A DNA stretch of 64,000 nucleotides from an uncultured Clostridia bacterium (GCA_947624005.1 CANQHV010000004.1:1-64000), one strand, 5' to 3'; counted from the first letter of the stretch, positions 25,907-33,940 are shown. Translations and numbers: made by a program. Notes: a model not told the origin generated them from the letters alone.

Positions 25907-25989
25907 ACAAAGAGGAACCCAAAGCGGTTGACCTCGTTATAAGTTAAAAATAACCGCTAACGACTGCAACTTCGGGCGGTTATTTTTTT
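25907..25989 (+). ncRNA. Candidate antitoxin-like small RNA
   Basis: A transcript of about 83 nt is predicted between the TTGACA/TAAAAT promoter and a terminator (AATAACCGC...GCGGTTATTTTTTT, 25949-25989). Its 5' part folds as GAGGAACC/GGTTGACCTC. The same two words, GAGGAACCC and GCGGTTGACCTC, occur in the 5' leader of the convergent mRNA. It overlaps the 3' end of the 38-residue ORF on the other strand, so it is antisense there. This is the layout of a type I antitoxin, but function is inferred. Confidence 0.6.
25949..25989. terminator. Terminator of the small RNA, overlapping the peptide stop
   Basis: AATAACCGC pairs with GCGGTTATT around a 17-nt loop, followed by T7 on the plus strand. 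On the minus strand the sequence also has an A/T-rich flank and may serve both convergent transcripts. Confidence 0.75.
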
Positions 25990-26096
25990 GTGCGCTTAAT
26001 TACTATGTACTCGATACTATCGAGCAGTGTAGCGAACTTTTTGTAAAAATTTAAAAGCTCGACAAGTTTTGCGAGTGTTTCGCGAAGCTCGTCCAT
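25980..26096 (-). CDS. 38-residue peptide, candidate type I toxin
   Basis: The ORF reads MDELRETLAKLVELLNFY followed by KKFATLLDSIEYIVIKRTKK. It is too short for the ORF track but has a near-perfect ribosome binding site (AAGGAGGTGGT) and a consensus promoter (TTGACA-17-TATAAT at 26184-26212) with a leader of about 80 nt. The peptide is amphipathic with a basic C-terminus; it is less hydrophobic than Fst or TxpA. Its 3' end is overlapped by the convergent small RNA. Convergent genes with a shared 3' region and repeated 5' words are typical of type I toxin-antitoxin loci. I recognise no family, so the toxin label is an inference from architecture. Confidence 0.6.
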   Translation of the reverse strand: MDELRETLAKLVELLNFYKKFATLLDSIEYIVIKRTKK

Positions 26097-26142
26097 AAGC
26101 ACCACCTCCTTCAAAAGAAAATGTTTCCATTTCCCCCCTCGG

Positions 26143-26169
26143 GAGGTCAACCGCCTGCAAGGGTTCCTC
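26143..26169 (-). repeat. Leader repeat shared with the small RNA
   Basis: On the minus strand, GAGGAACCC and GCGGTTGACCTC are separated by 6 nt. The plus-strand copy at 25912-25935 has the same words separated by 3 nt. In DNA they form inverted repeats flanking the locus. Confidence 0.8.
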
Positions 26170-26183
26170 CTTGCTTACCCTAT

Positions 26184-26212
26184 ATTATAATTATTATGTC
26201 GAATATTGTCAA
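26184..26212 (-). promoter_or_regulatory. Consensus promoter of the 38-residue peptide
   Basis: Minus-strand TTGACA (26207-26212), a 17-bp spacer and TATAAT (26184-26189): a perfect SigA consensus. Confidence 0.9.
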
Positions 26213-26374
26213 GTGAATATAATCGCCGCCGCGCGGGGAAGTTCCCTGTGCGGCGGCGATTAAGATATTTAATAAAATTCAGTAAAATATTAAATACGAA
26301 GTCGGCGGGCGGGATTATAAGGCGAGAATTTATTTTGTACGGGGCGAGGGTACGGGTACAGGTATACGGGGTGG

Positions 26375-27769
26375 TTATAAGGCGGTTAAATCGTAATAGT
26401 CTTTGAGATATTCTTTCGTCGCGGAAACCATTTCCGCGAAAAGGGCGCGGGCGCTGTCGACGGACAGCCGCGAGCAAAGCGGCTGATTGACGAACGAGGC
26501 GAAAATTTCGTCGAGGTCGCGGCGTTTTATTCCGTCGTAACAGGTTAAAATGTTCATACCGTTGCGCAAAACAAGGTTTAAAACCGCGGGAGGGAGTTTA
26601 TTCGCCATAACGGGCTTTACGCTGTCGGCGTCGAAAACGCAGTTGGTTTCGACGACAAGACCCGCGGGCATTCCCGGCATTTGACCGCGGTTGGGAACGT
26701 TGACGTTGGACACGATTTTGCCGCGACCGAGTATTGAAAGCATAAGATTTACGACTTCCTCGTCCGAGCGCACTACCGCGACGGGCTTATTACCCGCCGC
26801 CATCGCCTCGGCGTCGGCGATTTTAGCGGCGCAGTCGGCGCGGCGGTAATCGACGCTTGTAAGGTGAAACAGCCATTTTTCGGCGGTTTCGGGGTCCTTT
26901 AAATACCAATCACCGTTCATAAATTCGACAAGGTGTCTGTCGCCCGCCGCCGCAAGCGCGCCGTAGCGATTAAACAAATCCATTTTTACTTTATTGCCGT
27001 ACAAAAACGGGTTCGACATAAAGTCGTCGGGCGCGTGCCCTATCTGCTCGCCGTAACCTTTATCGTAAAACTTTTCAATAAACGGCGGCAGAAGTTTTAA
27101 AAGGTCCACGCCCTTATAGCTTGCCTCGGTTATCCAAGTGAAGTGGTTTACGCCGCTTGCGTCTATCGTGATTTCGTGCCTGTCGGGGCGGGGTATGCCC
27201 AGCTGTTCGTGCGCGACGCAGGACAAAAATTCCTGCGCGTGGAATACCTCGTGGCAGCAGCCGAACGCCTTGATTTCGGGGAATACGTCGAAAAGGGTCT
27301 GCGTGCACGCCGTCATCGGGTTTGTCAGATTTATGACCCACGCGGCGGGGCAACGTTCGGCTATCGCGCGGGCGAAGCCCTCGTATATGGGCACGGTGCG
27401 CATTGCGCGCAGTACGCCGCCCGGTCCCACCGTGTCGCCGACCGACTGGTATATGCCGTATTTTTCGGGCAGATGCACGTCCGACTGCATTTCGTCGAAA
27501 GTGCCCGGAAGAATCGAGCAGATTACGAAATCCGCGCCGTCGAGCGCGTCGCCCAACCTTTCGGCTACGGTGTAATTCCACTTTGAAACGGTGCGTTTGT
27601 CGGCGTTGATACGCTCGCCGACCCGCCTGTTGCGTTCAGCCGCGGGTTTGTCGATATCGTACAGCGCGATTTCGCCGCACAAATCTTCGGTGAGGGCGAG
27701 GTCGTACTGGAACACCCTGCACCAAAGTTTGGAACCGCCGCCTATATACGCTATTTTTATATTTTTCAT
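26375..27769 (-). CDS. GH4 family NAD-dependent glycosidase, alpha-glucosidase-like
   Basis: This 464-residue enzyme belongs to glycoside hydrolase family 4, which cleaves glycosides by an NAD+ and Mn2+ dependent redox elimination. The N-terminal Rossmann motif is IAYIGGGSKLW (about 5-15), NLTNPMTA follows at about 146, and the metal-binding motif is CCHEVF (about 170-175). As I recall, CHEV marks the AglA alpha-glucosidase-like subgroup, CHSV alpha-galactosidases and CNVP or CDMP the phospho-glycosidases. No sugar transporter is adjacent, so the substrate stays open. It is monocistronic with an AAAGGA ribosome binding site. Confidence 0.85.
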   Translation of the reverse strand: MKNIKIAYIGGGSKLWCRVFQYDLALTEDLCGEIALYDIDKPAAERNRRVGERINADKRTVSKWNYTVAERLGDALDGADFVICSILPGTFDEMQSDVHLPEKYGIYQSVGDTVGPGGVLRAMRTVPIYEGFARAIAERCPAAWVINLTNPMTACTQTLFDVFPEIKAFGCCHEVFHAQEFLSCVAHEQLGIPRPDRHEITIDASGVNHFTWITEASYKGVDLLKLLPPFIEKFYDKGYGEQIGHAPDDFMSNPFLYGNKVKMDLFNRYGALAAAGDRHLVEFMNGDWYLKDPETAEKWLFHLTSVDYRRADCAAKIADAEAMAAGNKPVAVVRSDEEVVNLMLSILGRGKIVSNVNVPNRGQMPGMPAGLVVETNCVFDADSVKPVMANKLPPAVLNLVLRNGMNILTCYDGIKRRDLDEIFASFVNQPLCSRLSVDSARALFAEMVSATKEYLKDYYDLTAL

Positions 27770-27869
27770 AATATATATCCTTATATATGCCTTTTTTACG
27801 CTTCGCCGCCCGAAGCGGCTTTATTTCACTTCGCCGACGTTTTACCCGAAGGTTTTTAAAATTATACAC

Positions 27870-27902
27870 CCGCCGCCCTTTGTTGTCAAGGGCGGCGGGT
27901 GT
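27870..27902 (-). terminator. Terminator after the glm operon
   Basis: CACCCGCCGCCCTT/AAGGGCGGCGGGTG around a short loop lies 13 bp beyond the 59-residue ORF on the minus strand. Confidence 0.6.
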
Positions 27903-27914
27903 GCGCTATTTCCG

Positions 27915-28094
27915 CTATTTCCGCTTTTTGCGTTTTGCGCCGTCGGCGGATTCCGCCGAGGGTTTTGTTTCGTCTTTTAAATTTTTATCTTCGGCGTTCA
28001 GAAGTTTAATCATTTCTTCCAGCCGTTCCCCCGAAACGTCTTCGCGTTCGGGCGAAAGCTTGCCGTAAGCCAATTTGTCGTGATGAATTGTCAT
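27915..28094 (-). CDS. Small basic hypothetical protein at the end of the glm operon
   Basis: This 59-residue ORF is just below the track cutoff. It reads MTIHHDKLAYGKLSPERE at the start and ends in a Lys/Arg-rich tail (DGAKRKKRK). The ATG overlaps the stop of the dehydratase-like gene (ATGA), a strong sign of translational coupling, and a terminator follows the stop. It is charged, has no membrane segment and is probably partly disordered. I do not recognise the family. Confidence 0.65.
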   Translation of the reverse strand: MTIHHDKLAYGKLSPEREDVSGERLEEMIKLLNAEDKNLKDETKPSAESADGAKRKKRK

Positions 28095-29929
28095 AAATTT
28101 TCCGTGATTTTATAGGTAGGCACAAGTTGAGTAAGAAGTTCTTTCATATTATCCGTTTCGGCGTAAGCCGCCTTATACAGCTCGTCGAGCGTCGTCCACA
28201 GCGAATCTTCGTCGATTTTAAGCGGGCGCGCGATATTTATAAGACCGTTAGCCGTCTTCTGAAGCCCCTCTTCGTCCATAAGCCTTTCTTCGTACAGTTT
28301 TTCGCCGGGGCGGAGTCCCGTGCATACTATGTCGATATCCACGCCCGGTTCAAGTCCCGAAAGCTTGATAAGATTTACTGCAAGGTCGTAAATTTTTACG
28401 GGTTCGCCCATATCGAGGACGAATATCTGCCCGCCTTTCGCGTAAGCGCCCGCTTGCAGGACGAGCGACACCGCCTCGGGTATGGTCATAAAGTAGCGGA
28501 TTATATCCTTGTGCGTGACCGTGACGGGACCGCCCTCGGCTATCTGTTTTTCGAACAGCGGTATAACCGAGCCGTTCGAACCCAATACGTTTCCGAAACG
28601 CACCGCGACGAAGTTGGTGTTTTTGCTGTGGCGGCCTATCGTCTGGATTATCATTTCGCAGATACGTTTGGTCGCGCCCATAACGTTTGTGGGGTTTACG
28701 GCTTTGTCGGTGGATATCTGCACGAAAGTTTTCGCGCCGTATTTGTCGGCGCACCTTGCCACGTTCAGAGTGCCGAAAACGTTGTTTTTCACCGCCTCGT
28801 TGGGGCTGGTTTCCATCAACGGCACGTGTTTGTGAGCGGCGGCGTTGAAAACTATCGCGGGTTTGTACTTTTTGAATACGTCCTCCATCTTGCCCTTGTC
28901 GCGCAGGCTCGCGATAAGCGTTATAAGATGCAGGTCTTTATGCTGACGTTTAAGCTCTTGCTCTATGTCGTACGCGTTGTTTTCGTATATATCGAGTATA
29001 ATAAGCGTTTTGGGGTTGCGGGTTGCTATCTGGCGGCAGAGTTCGCTGCCTATCGAGCCGCCGCCGCCCGTTACAAGCACTACCTGATTTTCGATATATC
29101 CCATTATCTCGTCGAGGTTTACGCGCACCTGGTCGCGCCCGAGCAGGTCGGTTATGCGCACTTCGCGGAGGGCGGAAACGGTCGCGTCGCCCGCCACTAT
29201 CTGATAAATTCCCGGCAGGGTTTTGACCTTGCAGTCGGTCTTTTTGCAGATGGCGTAAATCCGCGCTATATCCGAGCGTTTTGCCGTGGGTATGGCTATG
29301 ATTATTTCGTCTACCGAATATTTGCCGACATACTTGGGTATTTCTTCGGTGTCGCCGACTATCTTTACGTTATTTATAGTTCTGCCCTTTTTGGCGGGGT
29401 CGTCGTCGATTACGCAGACGGGCAGATAATCTATTTTGTCGGTGGTCTGAATTTCGCGTATAAGCATCGCGCCCGCGTCGCCGCCCCCGACTATCATTAC
29501 CCTTACTCTGTCTTTGAACTGTTTGGTTATCGAATACTTTATCGAAACGTACAGCCTTTTCGAAAAGCGTATCGCAAGCGCGAACAGCGTTACGAACACG
29601 CCGCATATTATCGAAAAGCGTATGTTGCCCTCTACTTTGAAAATCACCGAAAACAGCGCGCTTATCGCGAGAACGCAGATATTCGCGCCTATTATTTTAA
29701 GCGTGTCGATTATGCCGACCGACGTAAAAACTATCGAATATAATCTGAAAAGCGAAAAGAATGTGAAAAACGTGCCCAGCTCGATAAGGTACACCCACAG
29801 AAGTTCGAGGCTTAACGTGAACCTGCCGTTGACGATGAGGTACGCGAACAGCAAAGAAAGCGTGATTGCGACAAAATCGCACGCGACAAGCAGTAATATA
29901 TCTTTTACTTTGGTATAATTCTTTTTCAT
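28091..29929 (-). CDS. Membrane nucleotide-sugar dehydratase (CapD/PglF/FlaA1-like)
   Basis: This 612-residue protein has four N-terminal membrane helices (about 8-110), a first Rossmann-like domain (about 130-260) and a C-terminal short-chain dehydrogenase domain. The latter has VTGGGGSIGSELCRQI (about 285-300) and the catalytic-region motifs STDKAVNPTNVMGATKR. Homologues such as PglF and WbpM convert UDP-GlcNAc to a 4-keto-6-deoxy sugar for surface glycans. Its place right after glmS and glmM, which feed UDP-GlcNAc synthesis, supports that substrate. The track start at 30076 lies within glmS; the ATG at 29929 gives MKKNYTKVKD and a normal length. Confidence 0.9.
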   Translation of the reverse strand: MKKNYTKVKDILLLVACDFVAITLSLLFAYLIVNGRFTLSLELLWVYLIELGTFFTFFSLFRLYSIVFTSVGIIDTLKIIGANICVLAISALFSVIFKVEGNIRFSIICGVFVTLFALAIRFSKRLYVSIKYSITKQFKDRVRVMIVGGGDAGAMLIREIQTTDKIDYLPVCVIDDDPAKKGRTINNVKIVGDTEEIPKYVGKYSVDEIIIAIPTAKRSDIARIYAICKKTDCKVKTLPGIYQIVAGDATVSALREVRITDLLGRDQVRVNLDEIMGYIENQVVLVTGGGGSIGSELCRQIATRNPKTLIILDIYENNAYDIEQELKRQHKDLHLITLIASLRDKGKMEDVFKKYKPAIVFNAAAHKHVPLMETSPNEAVKNNVFGTLNVARCADKYGAKTFVQISTDKAVNPTNVMGATKRICEMIIQTIGRHSKNTNFVAVRFGNVLGSNGSVIPLFEKQIAEGGPVTVTHKDIIRYFMTIPEAVSLVLQAGAYAKGGQIFVLDMGEPVKIYDLAVNLIKLSGLEPGVDIDIVCTGLRPGEKLYEERLMDEEGLQKTANGLINIARPLKIDEDSLWTTLDELYKAAYAETDNMKELLTQLVPTYKITENL

Positions 29930-29949
29930 ATTCTTCCAAATAAATAAAT

Positions 29950-31776
29950 TTATTCGACGGTTACGCTTTTTGCGAGGTTCCGCGGTTTGTCCACGTCGTT
30001 GCCGCGGAGTACGCTTAAATAGTATGCGAAAAGCTGTAAGGGTATTACGGTTACGCTCGCCGCGAAATAAGGGCAAGTTTCAGGCACGAAAAATTTCCGA
30101 CCCGCCTTTCCGTAGACGTCGTTAAACGAAAAGGTTGCGCAATACGCGCCGCGGGTTCTGGTTTCTTCGAGGTTGCTTACAGTCTTTTCCACCGTTTCGG
30201 GCTGGGTAAGCGCGCCTATTACAAGCGTGCTGTCCTCTATAAGGCTTATGGTGCCGTGTTTAAGCTCGCCCGCGGCGTAAGCTTCCGAGTGCATATAGCT
30301 TATCTCTTTCAATTTCAGACTGCCTTCGAGGCATACGGCGTAGTCTATGCCCCTGCCGATAAAGAAAACGTCCTTTTTCGCTATCATCTCGGAGGCGAAA
30401 CGCTGGATTTCGTCCTTGTTCTTCAAAACCGAGTCTACCTTTGCGGGCAGGGTTTTGAGTTCGGAAACGAGAGCGGAATATTCTTTGTCCGTAACCGTTC
30501 CCCTGACTTTCGCAAAGCGGAGAGATACAAGATACGCCGCTATAAGCTGCGCCGAATACGCCTTTGTGGTGGCGACAGAAATTTCGGGTCCCGCCTTGGT
30601 GAAAAAGGTCTTGTCCGCTTCGCGGGCTATAGACGAGCCGACGACGTTGACGACGGAAAGGGTGTCGAGCCCCCTTTCTTTCGCAAGCCTTAAAGCCGCC
30701 AGACTGTCCGCCGTTTCGCCCGATTGGCTTATTACAATAAACAGTTGCGATTTGTCTAAAATGGGGTCGCGGTAGCGGAATTCTGAGGCGAGCTCGACCC
30801 TGACGGGAACGCGCGCAAGCTTTTCCATTACGTATTGCATAACCACGCCGACGTGATATGCAGAGCCGCACGCGGCTATGATAACGCCCGTATACGAGGC
30901 GATTTCGCAATCTTTCAGCCCCACCTCTTTTTCAAGGTCTATGTCGCCGCCGCCCATAAAATAACTTAAAGTGTCCGCGATTACCTTGGGCTGTTCGTGT
31001 ATTTCTTTAAGCATAAAATGCTCGAACCCGCCCTTTTCGGCAGTTGCGACGTCCCAATCTATATGCGACGGCTGCTTTTCGTGCGGTTCGCCGTCGATAT
31101 TGTAAAAAGCCGCCTTACCCTTTTCAAGGCGCACTATTTCGCCGTTGTCGGTATAGTAAACCGTGCGGGTATAGCTTAATATCGCGGGCACGTCGGAGGC
31201 GAGAAAGCTTTCGCTTTCGGTAACGCCGATTATCATCGGGCTGTCCTTTCTGACCGCGTAAATTTCGTCGGGTCTGTCCGCAAACATTACGGCGAGGGCG
31301 TACGAACCCCTTACTTTGAGTATGAAATTCGCGATAGCCTTTACGGGGTCCGCATATTTCGCGTAGTAGTAGTCCACGAGCTTTGTGGCGACTTCCGTGT
31401 CCGTTTCCGAATAAAACGTATAGCCGCGCCTTTGGAGTTTGGCTTTCTGCTCGGCGTAATTTTCTATTATTCCGTTGTGTACGGCGACGATTGTGCCCGA
31501 ATCGTTGGCGTGCGGGTGTGCGTTGAGTTCGGACGGCTCGCCGTGGGTAGCCCAACGGGTATGACCTATGCCGCAGCAACCTGCGGGCGTTTTTCCGTTC
31601 CCCGTCTTTTCGCGGAGAATTTCGAGTTTGCCTTTCGCCTTTACGACCTCTATACGTTTGCCGTCCGAAACGGCGATTCCCGCCGAGTCGTATCCCCTGT
31701 ATTCGAGGTGTTTAAGCCCGTCGAGAAGAATGGGCGCCGCCTGTCTTCCCCCGATGTAGCCTACTATGCCGCACAT
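29950..31776 (-). CDS. glmS: Glutamine-fructose-6-phosphate aminotransferase
   Basis: GlmS makes glucosamine-6-phosphate from fructose-6-phosphate and glutamine, the first step towards UDP-GlcNAc and peptidoglycan. The 608-residue protein begins with the catalytic Cys (MCGIVGYIG), has the class II glutaminase domain (about 1-240) and then two SIS isomerase domains (SQSGETADSL, about 350), and ends with the conserved KSVTVE tail. It begins 3 nt after the glmM stop, so there is no room for a glmS ribozyme. The operon's only visible control is at the promoter near 33.9 kb. Confidence 0.97.
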   Translation of the reverse strand: MCGIVGYIGGRQAAPILLDGLKHLEYRGYDSAGIAVSDGKRIEVVKAKGKLEILREKTGNGKTPAGCCGIGHTRWATHGEPSELNAHPHANDSGTIVAVHNGIIENYAEQKAKLQRRGYTFYSETDTEVATKLVDYYYAKYADPVKAIANFILKVRGSYALAVMFADRPDEIYAVRKDSPMIIGVTESESFLASDVPAILSYTRTVYYTDNGEIVRLEKGKAAFYNIDGEPHEKQPSHIDWDVATAEKGGFEHFMLKEIHEQPKVIADTLSYFMGGGDIDLEKEVGLKDCEIASYTGVIIAACGSAYHVGVVMQYVMEKLARVPVRVELASEFRYRDPILDKSQLFIVISQSGETADSLAALRLAKERGLDTLSVVNVVGSSIAREADKTFFTKAGPEISVATTKAYSAQLIAAYLVSLRFAKVRGTVTDKEYSALVSELKTLPAKVDSVLKNKDEIQRFASEMIAKKDVFFIGRGIDYAVCLEGSLKLKEISYMHSEAYAAGELKHGTISLIEDSTLVIGALTQPETVEKTVSNLEETRTRGAYCATFSFNDVYGKAGRKFFVPETCPYFAASVTVIPLQLFAYYLSVLRGNDVDKPRNLAKSVTVE

Positions 31777-31779
31777 ATT

Positions 31780-33174
31780 TTACCTCCGCAATACGCCGTA
31801 GCCCTTGTCGATAAACACGTTTGCGATTTCCATCGCGGTTTGTTCGCATATTTTCGAAGTTTCCGCCTCGACCATTATACGCACGAGCGGTTCGGTGCCC
31901 GATTCGCGCACGAGCACTCTGCCCGCGTCAGCAAGCTTTTTTTCGGCGCGCGCCACAGCCGCCTTTACGTCGCCGTCCGAAAGCGCCGCCGCCTTGTCGG
32001 TTACCTCGACGTTTATAAGTTTCTGCGGATAAATTCTTACAGGCTCGCACAGCTTCGAAAGCGTGGTTTTGCGCGCAAGCACCGCCTCCATTACTTTTAG
32101 GCTCGTAAGTATTCCGTCGCCCGTCGTGGCGTACTTCGAAAAGATTATATGCCCCGACTGCTCGCCGCCCAGCCTGTTTCCGTGCGCCGACATATATTCG
32201 TATACGTATTTGTCGCCCACCGCGGTTTTTACGTAGTCCACGCCTATTTCGTCCAAAGCCTTATAAAGCCCGATATTCGACATAACGGTTGTTACCACAG
32301 TGTTGGTTACAAGCTTTCCGCGCTCTTTCATATATCTTGCGTAAAGATAGAGTATTTTATCGCCGTCCACCACATCGCCGTTTTCGTCCACGGCTATGCA
32401 TCTGTCGGCGTCGCCGTCGTAGGCAAAGCCGATATCGAGGGAATTATCCTTTACAAGTTTGCACAGCCCGCCTATATGGGTCGAGCCTGCGTTGTCGTTT
32501 ATGTTGAATCCGTCGGGTTCGGCGTTTATCAGATACACTTTCGCGCCCAAAGCCTCGAAAACGGATTTTGCGATATTCCACGACGAACCGTTGGCGCAGT
32601 CAAGCCCCACTTTCATTCCCCTGAACGAATAAATGCCGAGCGAAATAAGGTAGGCGATATATCTGTTTCTGCCCGAGCAGTAGTCCACCGTCTTGCCGAT
32701 TTTATCGCGCTCGGCAAAGGGCACTTCCGTATAGACCTTTCCGAACACTTCCGCCTTGCCGTCGAGGTAGTCCTCTATCAAAGCTATTGTGAACTCGTCC
32801 ATTTTTTCGCCGTGGCTGTTAAGAAGTTTTATGCCGTTGTCGAAATAGGGGTTGTGGCTTGCCGAAATCATTATGCCGCAGTCGAAGTCGTCCACCCGCG
32901 CGACGTACGACACCGACGGCGTCGTCGTAACGTGAAGCATATACGCGTCCGCGCCCGAAGCCGTAAGCCCCGCTATAAGCGCGTATTCGAACATATAGCT
33001 CGAACGGCGTGTATCCTTGCCTATAACCACTCTCGGCGGGTTGTCGTCGCCGTGTCTTTTTCTGATTTCGCCGAGATACCACCCGAGAAATCTGCCGACC
33101 GAAAACGCGTGGTCGGCGGTTAAACTTTTATTGGCTTCCCCGCGGAAGCCGTCCGTTCCGAAATATCTTCCCAT
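31780..33174 (-). CDS. glmM: Phosphoglucosamine mutase
   Basis: GlmM interconverts glucosamine-6-phosphate and glucosamine-1-phosphate. The 464-residue alpha-D-phosphohexomutase has the phosphoserine loop ISASHNPYFDNGIK (about 97-110), the metal loop DGDADRC (about 250) and the sugar-binding GGEQSGHI (about 335), which is characteristic of GlmM. The N-terminus MGRYFGTDGFRGEAN is also typical. It starts within the stop of the upstream acyltransferase-like gene (TGATG overlap) and is followed by glmS after 3 nt. Confidence 0.95.
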   Translation of the reverse strand: MGRYFGTDGFRGEANKSLTADHAFSVGRFLGWYLGEIRKRHGDDNPPRVVIGKDTRRSSYMFEYALIAGLTASGADAYMLHVTTTPSVSYVARVDDFDCGIMISASHNPYFDNGIKLLNSHGEKMDEFTIALIEDYLDGKAEVFGKVYTEVPFAERDKIGKTVDYCSGRNRYIAYLISLGIYSFRGMKVGLDCANGSSWNIAKSVFEALGAKVYLINAEPDGFNINDNAGSTHIGGLCKLVKDNSLDIGFAYDGDADRCIAVDENGDVVDGDKILYLYARYMKERGKLVTNTVVTTVMSNIGLYKALDEIGVDYVKTAVGDKYVYEYMSAHGNRLGGEQSGHIIFSKYATTGDGILTSLKVMEAVLARKTTLSKLCEPVRIYPQKLINVEVTDKAAALSDGDVKAAVARAEKKLADAGRVLVRESGTEPLVRIMVEAETSKICEQTAMEIANVFIDKGYGVLRR

Positions 33175-33839
33175 CAGTTTTTCCTTTTTACTACATTGTC
33201 GCCCGATTTTATTATGCAGTCGGGGGGATACGCCCCGCGGAGGGACGTAAGGGGGTATACCGAGGTGTTTCTGCCTATTACGGTACCGGGGTTCAGAACG
33301 CAGTTGCAGCCGACCTCGGTAAAGTCGCCGAGAATAGCGCCCAGCTTTTTAAGCCCCGTAGATATTACTTTATCGCCGTACTTTACGGTTACGCACTTTT
33401 TGTCGGCTTTGACGTTCGAGGTTATCGCGCCCGCGCCGAGGTGGGCTTTGTAACCCAATATGCTGTCGCCGACGTAGTTGTAGTGCGGAACCTGAACTCC
33501 GTCGCAAAGTATTACGTTTTTGAGTTCGGTAGAGTTGCCGACTACGCAGTTTTCGCCTATTATCGCCGAACCGCGTACAAAGGCGCAATGCCTTATTTCC
33601 GCGCCCGCGCAGACTATTGCCGGCGCGCCCAGATACGCCGTGGGGGCGACGCGCGCACTCTTATGCACCCATACCCCCTCCGAAACCTGCGCAAATTCGG
33701 AAGAAAGCTGCGCGCCCGCCGAAAGTATAAAGTCTTTAAGCCCCGCAAGCGCCTCGAATGGATAAGCGAATTTTTTTATATATTCCCCCGCTATCGTGTG
33801 CGTGAAGTCCGAAATCTCGGAAAAAACGTCGTCCGTCAA
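33174..33839 (-). CDS. GlmU C-terminal-like acyltransferase, left-handed beta-helix
   Basis: This 221-residue protein has hexapeptide repeats (for example APAIVCAGAEIRHCAFVRG, about 92-110) that form a left-handed beta-helix like the acetyltransferase half of GlmU. It lacks the N-terminal nucleotidyltransferase domain of GlmU. Gene order places it before glmM and glmS, so glucosamine-1-phosphate acetylation is a reasonable inference; similar stand-alone proteins are often named UDP-GlcNAc pyrophosphorylase-related. The start is TTG at 33839 after AAAGGACG. It is the first gene of the operon, behind a TTGACA/TAAAAT promoter flanked by a perfect palindrome. Confidence 0.8.
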   Translation of the reverse strand: MTDDVFSEISDFTHTIAGEYIKKFAYPFEALAGLKDFILSAGAQLSSEFAQVSEGVWVHKSARVAPTAYLGAPAIVCAGAEIRHCAFVRGSAIIGENCVVGNSTELKNVILCDGVQVPHYNYVGDSILGYKAHLGAGAITSNVKADKKCVTVKYGDKVISTGLKKLGAILGDFTEVGCNCVLNPGTVIGRNTSVYPLTSLRGAYPPDCIIKSGDNVVKRKN

Positions 33840-33887
33840 TTTGCCCGTCCTTTTTATGCGGAATAAACCGAATTTTATATCATTCTA

Positions 33888-33916
33888 ATTTTACCATTAG
33901 CTTATACAATTGTCAA
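33888..33916 (-). promoter_or_regulatory. Promoter of the glm operon
   Basis: Minus-strand TTGACA (33911-33916), a 17-bp spacer and TAAAAT (33888-33893), about 50 bp upstream of the TTG start. Confidence 0.8.
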
Positions 33917-33940
33917 ACGTATAAATTGAAATTTATACGT
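33917..33940. promoter_or_regulatory. Palindromic candidate operator at the glm promoter
   Basis: A perfect inverted repeat with 11-bp arms (ACGTATAAATT) and a 2-bp centre directly abuts the -35 box. Its regulator is unknown. Confidence 0.65.

Larger units (their letters stand above)
24844..26260. repeat. Array of large hairpins in an AT-rich non-coding region
   Basis: About fourteen inverted repeats, mostly with perfect 12- to 21-bp GC-rich stems and 1- to 5-nt loops, are separated by AT-rich spacers. Clear members are at 24844-24872, 24943-24981, 25036-25056, 25172-25212, 25252-25289, 25331-25352, 25371-25407, 25498-25542, 25618-25652, 25661-25701, 25764-25799, 25816-25846 and 26221-26259, plus a decayed one at 25441-25458. 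Most lack a following T-run, so they are not ordinary terminators. Stems differ in sequence, but several share words such as CCGAGGC-TTTCA-GCCTCGG. No credible long ORF crosses the region. From 26261 to 26374 I see only purine-rich sequence. Confidence 0.8.

Noticed and set aside
24844-26260. CRISPR array
   Set aside because: There is no constant repeat with uniform spacers; the hairpin stems differ from each other, and no cas gene is present.
31777-31779. glmS ribozyme
   Set aside because: Only 3 nt separate glmM and glmS, and the operon leader at 33.84-33.88 kb is too short for the ribozyme.
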